Assembly: GCA_003250135.1 (NCBI GenBank)
Contig: QKHF01000002.1
Span: 1 to 10,332, forward strand
Length of the DNA stretch: 10,332 nucleotides
Origin: Paracoccaceae bacterium
Lineage (GTDB): Bacteria; Pseudomonadota; Alphaproteobacteria; Rhodobacterales; Rhodobacteraceae
Direction of reading: 5' to 3'
Under the pieces are notes generated by a model. That model saw nothing but the letters and a program-made list of their open reading frames with translations, made no database searches and was not told the DNA's origin. This document shows positions 1-6,116 of the stretch, in pieces. Within the stretch, counting starts at the first letter, position 1. The number at the start of each line of letters is the position of its first letter. The position numbers and the translations under genes are program-made.

Positions 1-19
1 ACGGATCAGACGCTTCAAG

Positions 20-820
20 ATGGGAGTTCAGACTCTCTTCGGTTTACGCAAACTCGTAATCTTCATCCCCTATCGGTACGCCGACAGTCTACCGGACGCG
101 TCGGGCGTCTATCAGGAGATCGAGGCGCTGATGGCGGAGCGGCGTGGCGCCTTCGACGAGGTGCTGGCGCGGATTGACGAATACGCCGGGCCGTTGGCGG
201 TGCTCGCGGGGCCGCCGCCCGCGCCACGTTGGGCGCAGGATTGGTTCCCGCGGCTGGACGCGGTGGCCGCCTATGCACTGATCCGTTCGAAGCCGCCAAG
301 ACGAATTCTCGAAGTGGGATCAGGGCATTCCACCCGGTTTCTGGCGCGCGCGCTGAAAGATGCGGGCGCTGACGCGGAGCATTTTTGCATCGATCCCGCG
401 CCCCGCGCAGCCTTGCTGGACCTGCCGGTCACATGGCGAAACGAGGTGCTGTCGGAGGATCATCTTCCTCTCTTCGCGGAACTCGAGGCAGGCGACGTGG
501 CGATGTTCGACTCCAGCCATCTGCTGCTGGAAGGATCCGATGTGGACATCCAACTGAACCGCATCCTGCCGGGCCTGAAGCCGGGCGTGCTGGTCCATAT
601 CCACGACGTGTTTTTGCCCGATCCCTATCCGTTGGACTGGAAATGGCGCGGCTACGCCGAGCAGTCTGGCCTCGGTGGCTGGATCGCGGGGCGGGGGGCC
701 GAGATCGTCTTCGCCAGCCGCTACGCCGCGACCCGCATGGGCGCCGAGCAGCGCCCCGCCATAGCTGCTCTGCCGACGACCGGCGCGCCAAGCTCCAGCC
801 TGTGGCTGCGGCGGCTCTGA
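20..820 (+). CDS. Class I SAM-dependent methyltransferase, substrate unknown
   Basis: A 266-residue protein with a Rossmann-type methyltransferase core in its second half. Seen: motif I ILEVGSGHST (residues 96-104), the glycine-rich SAM-binding loop; an acidic residue ending the next strand at CIDP (D125), the usual ribose-binding position; MFDSSH (162-167); and HIHDVFLPDPYP (193-204), a His-Asp pattern common in the Methyltransf_24-like class. Residues 1-90 are a family-specific N-terminal part with no recognised domain and no signal peptide, so the protein is probably cytoplasmic. The ATG at 20 is the first in frame, but only 19 bases precede it and no clear ribosome binding site is visible, so the true start could lie outside the window. 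Such proteins often modify sugars, glycans or small molecules, but nothing here identifies the acceptor. It is followed by trmJ after 47 bases on the same strand. Methyltransferase class is confident; function is not. Confidence 0.8.
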   Translation: MGVQTLFGLRKLVIFIPYRYADSLPDASGVYQEIEALMAERRGAFDEVLARIDEYAGPLAVLAGPPPAPRWAQDWFPRLDAVAAYALIRSKPPRRILEVGSGHSTRFLARALKDAGADAEHFCIDPAPRAALLDLPVTWRNEVLSEDHLPLFAELEAGDVAMFDSSHLLLEGSDVDIQLNRILPGLKPGVLVHIHDVFLPDPYPLDWKWRGYAEQSGLGGWIAGRGAEIVFASRYAATRMGAEQRPAIAALPTTGAPSSSLWLRRL

Positions 821-838
821 CGCGCTCGGCCCTTGCCC

Positions 839-865
839 CCGGCGTCAGGCGAGGCTAGACGCCGG
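839..865 (+). promoter_or_regulatory. Perfect 8-bp hairpin just upstream of trmJ
   Basis: CCGGCGTC (839-846) and GACGCCGG (858-865) are exact inverted repeats around an 11-base loop (847-857). The loop holds the only purine-rich, Shine-Dalgarno-like stretch (AGGCGAGG) before the trmJ ATG at 868. No T-run follows, so it is not a classical intrinsic terminator. It could be a 3'-end stabilising or weak termination structure for the upstream methyltransferase gene, or a structure affecting trmJ translation. The repeat is seen directly; the role is inference. Confidence 0.4.
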
Positions 866-867
866 CC

Positions 868-1638
868 ATGGCAGGAACCGATCACAGCATGGAAGCCGAG
901 TGGAGCCGCGAGGCGCCCGCGATCATCCTCGTCGAGCCGCAGATGGGCGAGAACATCGGCGCGGCGGCGCGGGCGATGTGGAATTTCGGGCTGCGCGACT
1001 TGCGCATCGTCTCGCCGCGCGACGGCTGGCCCAACGAGCGCGCGGTCGCCATGGCGTCGGGCGCGACGCCGGTGATCGACAACGCCCGCATCTATGACAG
1101 CACCGCCGAGGCGGTGGCCGATCTGCATTACGTCCTCGCAACCACCGCCCGTCCGCGGGAGATGATCAAGACCGTCTTCACGCCTGAGCGCGCCTGCGAG
1201 GTGATGCGGGAGAAGACGGGGCGAGGCGAAAAAGTCGGCCTTCTGTTCGGAAAGGAGCGCACCGGACTGGAGAATGACGACGTGGTGCGCGCCAACGCCA
1301 TTGTCAGCGTGCCGGTGAACCCGGCCTTCGCCTCGCTGAATCTCGGGCAATGCGTGCTGCTGCTCAGCTATGAATGGCGGCGGCTGACCGGCGACGCGGA
1401 GCCGGAAGTCGAAACGATGGGGCGGACGGAGCCTGCGACCTCGGACGATGTAGACCGGATGCTGGTCCATCTGGAGGAGGAACTGGATGACGCCCACTTC
1501 TTCTACCCGGAGCACAAGCGCCCCTCGATGCAGGCGTCTCTGCGCAATATTTTCCGCCGCGCGCCGCTGACCGATCAGGACGTGCGCACGCTTCGGGGGG
1601 TTATTCGCGCGCTCTCCACCTATCGCAAGCGCAGCTAG
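868..1638 (+). CDS. trmJ: tRNA (cytidine/uridine-2'-O-)-methyltransferase TrmJ (TrmH family group 1)
   Basis: A 256-residue SPOUT-class (knotted) RNA methyltransferase. In this family TrmJ uses SAM to methylate the 2'-OH of residue 32 in the anticodon loop of several tRNAs, acting as a cytoplasmic dimer. All three family motifs are present: motif 1 GENIGAAARAM (residues 27-37, R35 matching the catalytic arginine of E. coli TrmJ), motif 2 LLFGKERTGLEND (125-137) and motif 3 VPVNPAFASLNLGQ (148-161, with S156 of the SLN element) in the trefoil knot. The C-terminal part (about 205-250, with FFYPEHKRP and LRNIFRRA) matches the helical tail typical of TrmJ, which supports TrmJ over TrmL. Length agrees with the family (about 245-260). 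The ATG at 868 is chosen; an in-frame ATG at 889, with AGGAA 12 bases upstream, would remove only seven non-conserved residues and is a reasonable alternative. Confidence 0.92.
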   Translation: MAGTDHSMEAEWSREAPAIILVEPQMGENIGAAARAMWNFGLRDLRIVSPRDGWPNERAVAMASGATPVIDNARIYDSTAEAVADLHYVLATTARPREMIKTVFTPERACEVMREKTGRGEKVGLLFGKERTGLENDDVVRANAIVSVPVNPAFASLNLGQCVLLLSYEWRRLTGDAEPEVETMGRTEPATSDDVDRMLVHLEEELDDAHFFYPEHKRPSMQASLRNIFRRAPLTDQDVRTLRGVIRALSTYRKRS

Positions 1639-1702
1639 GCTTGCCGGTCCCGGCCCTGCGGGATACATGCGGGGCGCAGATTTCAGGGGGACGCCCGCCC
1701 AA

Positions 1703-2854
1703 ATGTCGAAAAAGCTCGTGTTCGAAGAGGTCGGCGAGAAGTCGACCGCCCAGAGCAAGGCCCCGGCGCCGGATGCGGCCGAGGCGAAGAAGCGCGCCCA
1801 TCGTCGTCTGACGGCTCGCTGGCTGATCACGCTGGCGGGGCTGGTGGCGCTGATGGTGCTGGTCGGCGGGCTGACCCGGCTGACCGAAAGCGGCCTCTCG
1901 ATCACCGAGTGGAACCTGGTGACCGGCGTGCTGCCTCCGCTGAACGACGCCGCCTGGGCCACCGAGTTCGCCAAATATCAGCAGATTCCCCAGTTCGGCG
2001 CTCTCAACCCGGACATGACGCTGGAGGAGTTCCGCACAATCTATTTCTGGGAATGGGGCCACCGGCAACTCGGCCGCTTCATCTTCCTCGCATGGCTGCT
2101 GCCGTTCCTGTTCCTGGCGGCGACCAAGCGCGTCCCGCCGGGCTGGGGAGGGCGCCTGTTCGGGCTTGGCGCGCTGATCGTCATTCAGGGCGCGATCGGC
2201 TGGTGGATGGTGACATCCGGCCTGAATGAGCGCATCTCCGTCGCGTCCTACCGGCTGGCGATACATCTGGGCCTCGCCTTTGCGCTGTTCGGCCTGCTGA
2301 TCTGGCAGGCCAACCAGCTGCTGCGCGAGGATTGGGAGTTGTTGCAGGCCCGCCGTCAGCGCGACGCAGGGCTCACCATGCTGGGCGGCGTGGTGATCGG
2401 CCTGCTGTTCCTGCAAATCCTGCTGGGTGCGCTGGTCGCCGGGATCGACGCCGGCCGGGGCTATATCGACTGGCCGCTGATGGGCGGTGAAATCCTTCCC
2501 TCCGAAAGCTTCGACTACGAACCGCTCTGGACCAATTTCTTCGAGAACCCGGCGCTGGTGCAGTTCAACCATCGCGTCGGCGGGTATCTGGCGTTCTTCG
2601 TCATCGCGCTCTTCTGGCTGAAGAGCCGGGGCTCGGCTCTGACGGCGATGAAGAACTGGGCGAGCTGGGCCCTGGTCGCGGCTTTCGCGCAGGTCTCGTT
2701 CGGGATCGTCACGGTCATGAACGCCGCGCCTTTGCACTGGGCGGCGATCCATCAGGCCGTCGCGCTGGCGCTGTTCGCGCTGGTCATTCGCGCCCGGTTC
2801 GAGGCCGCCTATCCCGCCCGTCAGGGGATCGCGCGCGGGCAGGGGGGCAAATAA
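1703..2854 (+). CDS. ctaA: Heme A synthase (CtaA, alphaproteobacterial type)
   Basis: An integral membrane protein of 383 residues that oxidises the C8 methyl of heme O to a formyl group, giving heme A for aa3-type cytochrome oxidase (COX15/CtaA family). Two repeated four-helix halves are visible. The heme-ligand histidines are all present: H120 in FWEWGHRQLGR, H188 in RLAIHLG, H290 in VQFNHRVGGYLAF and H350 in HWAAIHQAVAL. The conserved loop GGLTRLTESGLSITEW (55-70) follows the first helix (about 41-55). Residues 1-38 form a charged, Ala/Lys-rich cytoplasmic tail. Start: the ATG at 1703 follows a G-rich stretch (1684-1691) by 11 bases and gives the usual family N-terminus; an in-frame ATG at 1667 adds 12 residues and has a poorly spaced GCGGGA. 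It follows trmJ by 64 bases. ctaB and cox genes are not in the window, so it is apart from the oxidase genes visible here. Confidence 0.95.
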   Translation: MSKKLVFEEVGEKSTAQSKAPAPDAAEAKKRAHRRLTARWLITLAGLVALMVLVGGLTRLTESGLSITEWNLVTGVLPPLNDAAWATEFAKYQQIPQFGALNPDMTLEEFRTIYFWEWGHRQLGRFIFLAWLLPFLFLAATKRVPPGWGGRLFGLGALIVIQGAIGWWMVTSGLNERISVASYRLAIHLGLAFALFGLLIWQANQLLREDWELLQARRQRDAGLTMLGGVVIGLLFLQILLGALVAGIDAGRGYIDWPLMGGEILPSESFDYEPLWTNFFENPALVQFNHRVGGYLAFFVIALFWLKSRGSALTAMKNWASWALVAAFAQVSFGIVTVMNAAPLHWAAIHQAVALALFALVIRARFEAAYPARQGIARGQGGK

Positions 2855-2918
2855 GCGGTATTCAGATACCGTGCCTGCACTTGACTGAGTTTGTTGACGT
2901 TTTCGCGCCTGTTTCAGC

Positions 2919-2946
2919 TTGACTTGGGCGCGGGGCGCAGTAGAAC
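2919..2946 (+). promoter_or_regulatory. Probable housekeeping promoter of rplM-rpsI
   Basis: TTGACT (2919-2924) and TAGAAC (2941-2946) are separated by 16 bases, a good fit to the alphaproteobacterial sigma-70-type pattern (strong TTGAC, looser -10). Transcription would start near 2953, leaving a leader of about 85 bases. This gap (2855-3037) is more AT-rich than its surroundings. It holds a second TTGAC (TTGACG, 2894-2899) without a convincing -10. A strong promoter is expected before a ribosomal protein operon. The assignment is by eye. Confidence 0.5.
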
Positions 2947-2952
2947 CCGCGC

Positions 2953-3037
2953 CGAAGCGCTCGGTCGGGTCCGCCTGTCCGCGCAATTGTAGTGCAACAC
3001 GCCGGGCCTGGTTTCCGGCGACGGACGGACGGTAGAT
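2953..3037 (+). promoter_or_regulatory. rplM leader with possible secondary structure
   Basis: The leader between the probable transcription start and the rplM ATG contains a hairpin CGCCGG (3000-3005) / CCGGCG (3015-3020) with a 9-base loop. It also contains two GTCCG copies (2969-2973 and 2977-2981) that can pair with the tandem CGGAC copies (3022-3026 and 3026-3030) just before the start codon. These tandem copies overlap the only plausible ribosome-binding stretch. In E. coli the rplM-rpsI operon is autoregulated by L13 at its leader. Whether this leader does the same is inference. Confidence 0.3.
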
Positions 3038-3502
3038 ATGAAGACGTACTCCGCCAAACCGGCCGACATCGAGAAGAAGTGGGTCATCATCGACGCCGAG
3101 GGCGTCGTGCTGGGCCGCCTCGCCGCGATCGTCGCCACCCGCCTGCGCGGCAAGCACAAGGCCACGTTCACGCCCCATATGGATATGGGCGACAACGTGA
3201 TCATCGTGAACGCCGACAAGGTTCAGCTGACCGGCGCCAAGCGTACGGACAAGACCTATTACTGGCACACCGGACATCCGGGCGGCATCAAGTCCCGCAC
3301 GGCCGAGCAGATCCTGGAAGGCAAGTATCCGGAGCGGGTCGTCTTCAAGGCGGTGCAGCGCATGATGCCGGGCGGTCCGCTGACCCGGAAGCAGCTGTCG
3401 AACCTGCGCGTCTACGCCGGGACCGAGCATCCGCACGAGGCCCAGCAGCCCGAGGCGCTGGACGTCAAATCCATGAACCCCAAGAACACGCGGAGCGCCT
3501 GA
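3038..3502 (+). CDS. rplM: 50S ribosomal protein L13
   Basis: A 154-residue L13 (uL13), an early-assembly protein of the large subunit that binds 23S rRNA. The sequence runs through the family hallmarks: [17 protein letters not shown] (13-29), the conserved basic [14 protein letters not shown] (39-52), the [10 protein letters not shown] segment (74-83) and the signature [20 protein letters not shown] (106-125), followed by [13 protein letters not shown] near the C-terminus. It is slightly longer than the E. coli protein (142) because of a short C-terminal tail. It is the first gene of a two-gene operon: its TGA at 3500-3502 lies two bases before the rpsI ATG, so the two are almost certainly co-transcribed and translationally coupled. 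The ATG at 3038 is the only start that retains the conserved N-terminus. Confidence 0.98.
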   Translation: MKTYSAKPADIEKKWVIIDAEGVVLGRLAAIVATRLRGKHKATFTPHMDMGDNVIIVNADKVQLTGAKRTDKTYYWHTGHPGGIKSRTAEQILEGKYPERVVFKAVQRMMPGGPLTRKQLSNLRVYAGTEHPHEAQQPEALDVKSMNPKNTRSA

Positions 3503-3504
3503 TC

Positions 3505-3987
3505 ATGGCTGCAGACATCAAGTCTTTCGAGGACCTCGAGGGCGGCGCCGAGGGCGTCATCGTTGAAGAGGCGATCGCGCGTGAGCCGGTCCGTGACGAA
3601 CTGGGCCGCTCCTACGCGACCGGCAAGCGCAAAGACGCGGTCGCCCGCGTCTGGGTCAAGCCGGGCTCGGGCCGCGTGACCGTCAACGGCAAGGAGCTGG
3701 ACAAGTACTTCGCCCGTCCCGTGCTGCAGATGGTCGTGGGCCAGCCCTTCAAGATCGCCAATGTCGATGGCCAGTTCGACGTCATGGCCACCGTCAAGGG
3801 CGGCGGCCTGTCGGGCCAGGCCGGTGCGGTCAAGCACGGCATCTCCAAGGCGCTGAGCCTCTATGATCCCGAGCTGCGCTCTCCGCTGAAGGCTGCCGGC
3901 TTCCTGACCCGCGACAGCCGCGTGGTCGAGCGCAAGAAGTACGGCAAGCGCAAGGCCCGCCGCAGCTTCCAGTTCTCGAAGCGCTAA
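3505..3987 (+). CDS. rpsI: 30S ribosomal protein S9
   Basis: A 160-residue S9 (uS9), a small-subunit protein whose C-terminal tail reaches the P-site tRNA anticodon stem-loop. Seen: [14 protein letters not shown] (37-50), the signature [19 protein letters not shown] (100-118), DPELRSPLK (121-129) and the canonical basic tail [17 protein letters not shown] ending in the conserved SKR. The first 35 or so residues are an acidic extension (many E and D) absent from the 130-residue E. coli protein; longer S9 proteins with such N-termini are known in alphaproteobacteria. The ATG at 3505 lies two bases after the rplM stop, with GGAG (3492-3495) nine bases upstream inside rplM. The same frame stays open farther upstream, out of frame with rplM, but that part is not S9. 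A strong terminator follows within 25 bases. Confidence 0.98.
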   Translation: MAADIKSFEDLEGGAEGVIVEEAIAREPVRDELGRSYATGKRKDAVARVWVKPGSGRVTVNGKELDKYFARPVLQMVVGQPFKIANVDGQFDVMATVKGGGLSGQAGAVKHGISKALSLYDPELRSPLKAAGFLTRDSRVVERKKYGKRKARRSFQFSKR

Positions 3988-4007
3988 GGCGTTATCAGCG
4001 AGTTTCG

Positions 4008-4037
4008 AAAGGGCCGTCCCACCGGGGCGGCCCTTTT
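4008..4037 (+). terminator. Intrinsic terminator after rpsI
   Basis: AAAGGGCCG (4008-4016) pairs exactly with CGGCCCTTT (4028-4036). The inner bases TCCC/GGGG (4017-4020 / 4024-4027) extend the stem to about 13 bp around a three-base loop. The stem ends in a TTTT run, as in a Rho-independent terminator. It starts 20 bases after the rpsI stop and ends 28 bases before the stop of the convergent transporter gene. On the minus strand only a TTT follows, so bidirectional action is possible but weaker. Confidence 0.9.
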
Positions 4038-4064
4038 CACGTTCTGGGGACGTCGGTCGATAGG

Positions 4065-4970
4065 TCAGCCGGCTGGCGCTTGCGCCTTCACCTTCTGGCT
4101 TCGCCACAGGATGAAGAGGCCCGAGACGACGATCAGGCCGCAGCCGACCAGCATTGGAAGCTCCAGCCGCTCTCCGAACAGCAGGACGCCGCAGGCGACG
4201 CCAAAAATGAGGCGCGTGTACCGGAACGGCGTGACGGCGGAGACCTCTCCGGTCCGCATCGCCTTCATCAGCGCCGAATAGGCCGAGACGCCCGCAGCGA
4301 CCGCGCCGGCCAGATAAAGCGCGGCGTCGGCGCTCGGCCGAGCAAACGCCGTCTGATCCCAGGCGGAGAATGCGGCGCCCGCGACAACGACCGCCACGAA
4401 GCCGTAGAATCCCAGGATTGTCGTGCCAAGCGAGGCGGGGGCGGCGCGGCTTGCGAGGTCCCGCCCGGCGAAACCCAGCATGCCGAGGACCGCGAGGAAC
4501 GAGAGCGTCGAGAAGCTGTCGGCGCCCGGACCGATGATGATGACGACGCCCGCCAGCCCGATGAAGATGGCCGCCCATCGCCGCCAGCCGACTTTTTCGC
4601 CGAAAACCAGAGCGGCGCCGGCGACCACGACAATCGGTGTCGCCTGAAGGATCACCGTCGCCGCCGAAAGGGGCGTCAGGGTGATGGCCAGCGCATAGAA
4701 CAGGCGGCCCAGAACTTCGAAGACCGCGCGGGCGCGCATCGGGCGCGACACCACGTCGGGAGCGAACAAACGGTCGCGATTGAGCCGCGCGAGGCAGGCG
4801 AATGCCAGCGCCCCGCCGGATCCGAACAGGACCAGAATCTGACCGACCGGAAGCGTCTGCGACGCCGCCTTGATGAACACATCCTCGACTGCGAAGCCGG
4901 CCATGGCGGCGACCATCCACAGGCTGCCGATCACGTTGGCCCGGCGGAGGATGTCGACATGCGTCGTCAA
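4065..4970 (-). CDS. EamA/DMT-family membrane transporter
   Basis: A 301-residue protein with the two-repeat, ten-helix pattern of the drug/metabolite transporter superfamily. The first EamA unit ends at LVFGEKVGWRRW followed by AAIFIGLAGVVIIIG (about 121-147). The second unit ends with TPFRYTRLIFGVACG (247-261), LLFGERLELP (263-272) and a last helix GCGLIVVSGLFILW, each carrying the typical FGE(K/R) turn. Hydrophobic helices fill most of residues 11-290; the tail is short and basic. Family members export or import amino acids, nucleobases and other small molecules, and the substrate cannot be told here. The start is a TTG at 4970-4968, preceded by AGGA with an 11-base spacing. No in-frame ATG lies upstream, and the first in-frame ATG (residue 19) would cut the first helix. 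The gene is divergent from murI and convergent with rpsI. Confidence 0.88.
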   Translation of the reverse strand: MTTHVDILRRANVIGSLWMVAAMAGFAVEDVFIKAASQTLPVGQILVLFGSGGALAFACLARLNRDRLFAPDVVSRPMRARAVFEVLGRLFYALAITLTPLSAATVILQATPIVVVAGAALVFGEKVGWRRWAAIFIGLAGVVIIIGPGADSFSTLSFLAVLGMLGFAGRDLASRAAPASLGTTILGFYGFVAVVVAGAAFSAWDQTAFARPSADAALYLAGAVAAGVSAYSALMKAMRTGEVSAVTPFRYTRLIFGVACGVLLFGERLELPMLVGCGLIVVSGLFILWRSQKVKAQAPAG

Positions 4971-5071
4971 GGCGGCTCTTGTCCTGGTCGGGGTTCTTCC
5001 CGGGGCATCGAGTGCGTGAATTTTCCCGATCCGTCAATCCGGAACGCCCTGCGCGCCCCTGCCCGTGGATT

Positions 5072-5100
5072 TTGGCTGCGAAAGACACTATCGCTAGAGC
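5072..5100 (+). promoter_or_regulatory. Possible murI promoter
   Basis: TTGGCT (5072-5077) and TAGAGC (5095-5100) are 17 bases apart in the 167-base divergent gap between the transporter gene and murI. The context GCTAGAGC around the -10 is close to the Caulobacter-type GCTANAWC element. On the opposite strand a TTGACG (5037 to 5032) could be the -35 of the transporter gene, but no good -10 accompanies it. By-eye assignment. Confidence 0.3.
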
Positions 5101-5137
5101 CTCTACTCCCAGAACGCATCAAGCCACGGCCACGCAT

Positions 5138-5995
5138 TTGACCGACCCGAATATCCCGTCTGGCGTCGCTCCCGGTCCGATCGGCGTGTTCGATTCCGGG
5201 CTCGGCGGGCTCAGCGTGCTGCGCGCCTTCGAGGCGCGGCTTCCCGATCAGGCCTTCGTCTATCTGGGCGATCACGCCAATGCTCCCTATGGCGACCGGC
5301 CGGCCGAGGAGATCAGGCGACTGACCATGGCGGGGGTGGAGCGCCTGTTCGACGAAGGCTGCGATCTGGTGATCCTGGCCTGCAACACCGCTTCGGCGGT
5401 GGCGCTCAGGTGGATGCAGGAGAAATGGCTGCCCTTCGCCGGGCCCGAGCAGCGAGTGCTCGGTGTCTTCGTTCCGGTGATAGAGGCGCTGACCGGCAGG
5501 AACTGGGGTTACCTGGGGCCGCCGACGCCCGCGCGGGTCAAGCGCGTCGCCCTGTTTGCGACCGAGGCGACTGTCGCCAGCGGCGCCTTCACGCGAGAGC
5601 TGCGGTTGCGCGCCACCGGCGTCGAGGTGCTGGAGACGTCCTGCCCCGGCCTCGTGGATGCGCTGGAGGGCGGTCAGCGGGGCCTGGCCGAGGAGATCGC
5701 GGAACTCGCGGTCCAGCACGCGCTGAAGACCATGCCGTTCCCGGATGCGGCGGTGCTCGGCTGCACGCATTACCCGCTGGTCGAGGACGCGTTCCGCGAC
5801 GTCCTGCCGGACGAGACGGAGATTCTCTCGCAGCCCGAGATCGCAGCGGAGAGCCTGGCCGATTATCTGGTCCGGCATCCGCGATTCGCCGGGGCGAAGG
5901 GAGAGGACCTTCGCCTGACCACCGGCGATCCCGGCCGGGTGACTGCGCAGGCTCGGGCTCTGTTGGGCGCGCACCGGCCGTTTCAGAGCGCCTGA
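5138..5995 (+). CDS. murI: Glutamate racemase
   Basis: A 285-residue MurI that interconverts L- and D-glutamate to supply D-glutamate for peptidoglycan precursors in the cytoplasm. This is a cofactor-independent Asp/Glu racemase with two catalytic cysteines: C82 in LACNTAS and C209 in LGCTHYP. Also seen are the substrate-binding GVFDSGLGGLSV (16-27, D19-S20), YLGDHANAPYGDRP (42-54) and ATEATVASGAF (141-151), and TSCPGLVDALEGG (167-179). The insertion GRNWGYLGPPTPAR (120-133) resembles that of other alphaproteobacterial MurI proteins. No ATG or GTG lies between the window's upstream frame and the first conserved motif. The TTG at 5138 gives the family's usual length and N-terminus, though no clear ribosome binding site precedes it. 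A TTG at 4979 would add 53 non-conserved residues. It is followed by argC after 121 bases. Confidence 0.93.
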   Translation: MTDPNIPSGVAPGPIGVFDSGLGGLSVLRAFEARLPDQAFVYLGDHANAPYGDRPAEEIRRLTMAGVERLFDEGCDLVILACNTASAVALRWMQEKWLPFAGPEQRVLGVFVPVIEALTGRNWGYLGPPTPARVKRVALFATEATVASGAFTRELRLRATGVEVLETSCPGLVDALEGGQRGLAEEIAELAVQHALKTMPFPDAAVLGCTHYPLVEDAFRDVLPDETEILSQPEIAAESLADYLVRHPRFAGAKGEDLRLTTGDPGRVTAQARALLGAHRPFQSA

Positions 5996-6044
5996 CGGGG
6001 TGTGACTCCGCGGCGCCTCAATCCCCGCCGGTCGCGACGTAAGA

Positions 6045-6073
6045 TTGCCGGGCCGCATTCAGTTTTGTAGATA
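6045..6073 (+). promoter_or_regulatory. Possible argC promoter
   Basis: TTGCCG (6045-6050) and TAGATA (6068-6073) are 17 bases apart in the 121-base gap between murI and argC, in its most AT-rich part. Match to consensus is moderate. murI-argC read-through is equally possible, because no terminator hairpin with a T-run is seen after murI. Confidence 0.25.
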
Positions 6074-6083
6074 ACGCGGCACG

Positions 6084-6097
6084 GGGGCGACCGCCCC
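6084..6097 (+). promoter_or_regulatory. Small GC hairpin in the argC leader
   Basis: GGGGC (6084-6088) and GCCCC (6093-6097) form a 5-bp stem with a four-base GACC loop, 5 bases before the argC ribosome binding site AGGTGGAG (6103-6110). No T-run follows, so it is not a terminator. It does not cover the binding site. Any role is unknown and chance is possible in such GC-rich DNA. Confidence 0.2.
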
Positions 6098-6116
6098 ATG
6101 ACAGGTGGAGACGGAT

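Noticed and set aside
1648..1663. A 5-bp inverted repeat (TCCCG/CGGGA) between trmJ and ctaA as a terminator
   Set aside because: The stem is short and no T-run follows; such repeats arise by chance in GC-rich DNA.
721..1974. A 417-codon minus-strand open frame opposite trmJ
   Set aside because: It is a shadow of trmJ and the start of ctaA, with no recognisable domain.
1601..3436. A 611-codon open frame on the minus strand across ctaA and rplM
   Set aside because: It lies opposite two unmistakable conserved genes and encodes Arg/Gln/Pro-rich sequence without any family motif. Long antisense frames are expected in GC-rich DNA.
2992..3504. Upstream open extension of the rpsI frame through rplM
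   Set aside because: It overlaps rplM entirely in another frame and gives His/Arg/Gly-rich sequence. The real rpsI start at 3505 has a ribosome binding site and a conserved N-terminus.
3412..5088. A 558-codon minus-strand open frame across rpsI and the transporter gene
   Set aside because: It overlaps the transporter gene in another frame and rpsI on the opposite strand. Its product is Arg/Gly-rich low-complexity sequence with no helices or domain.
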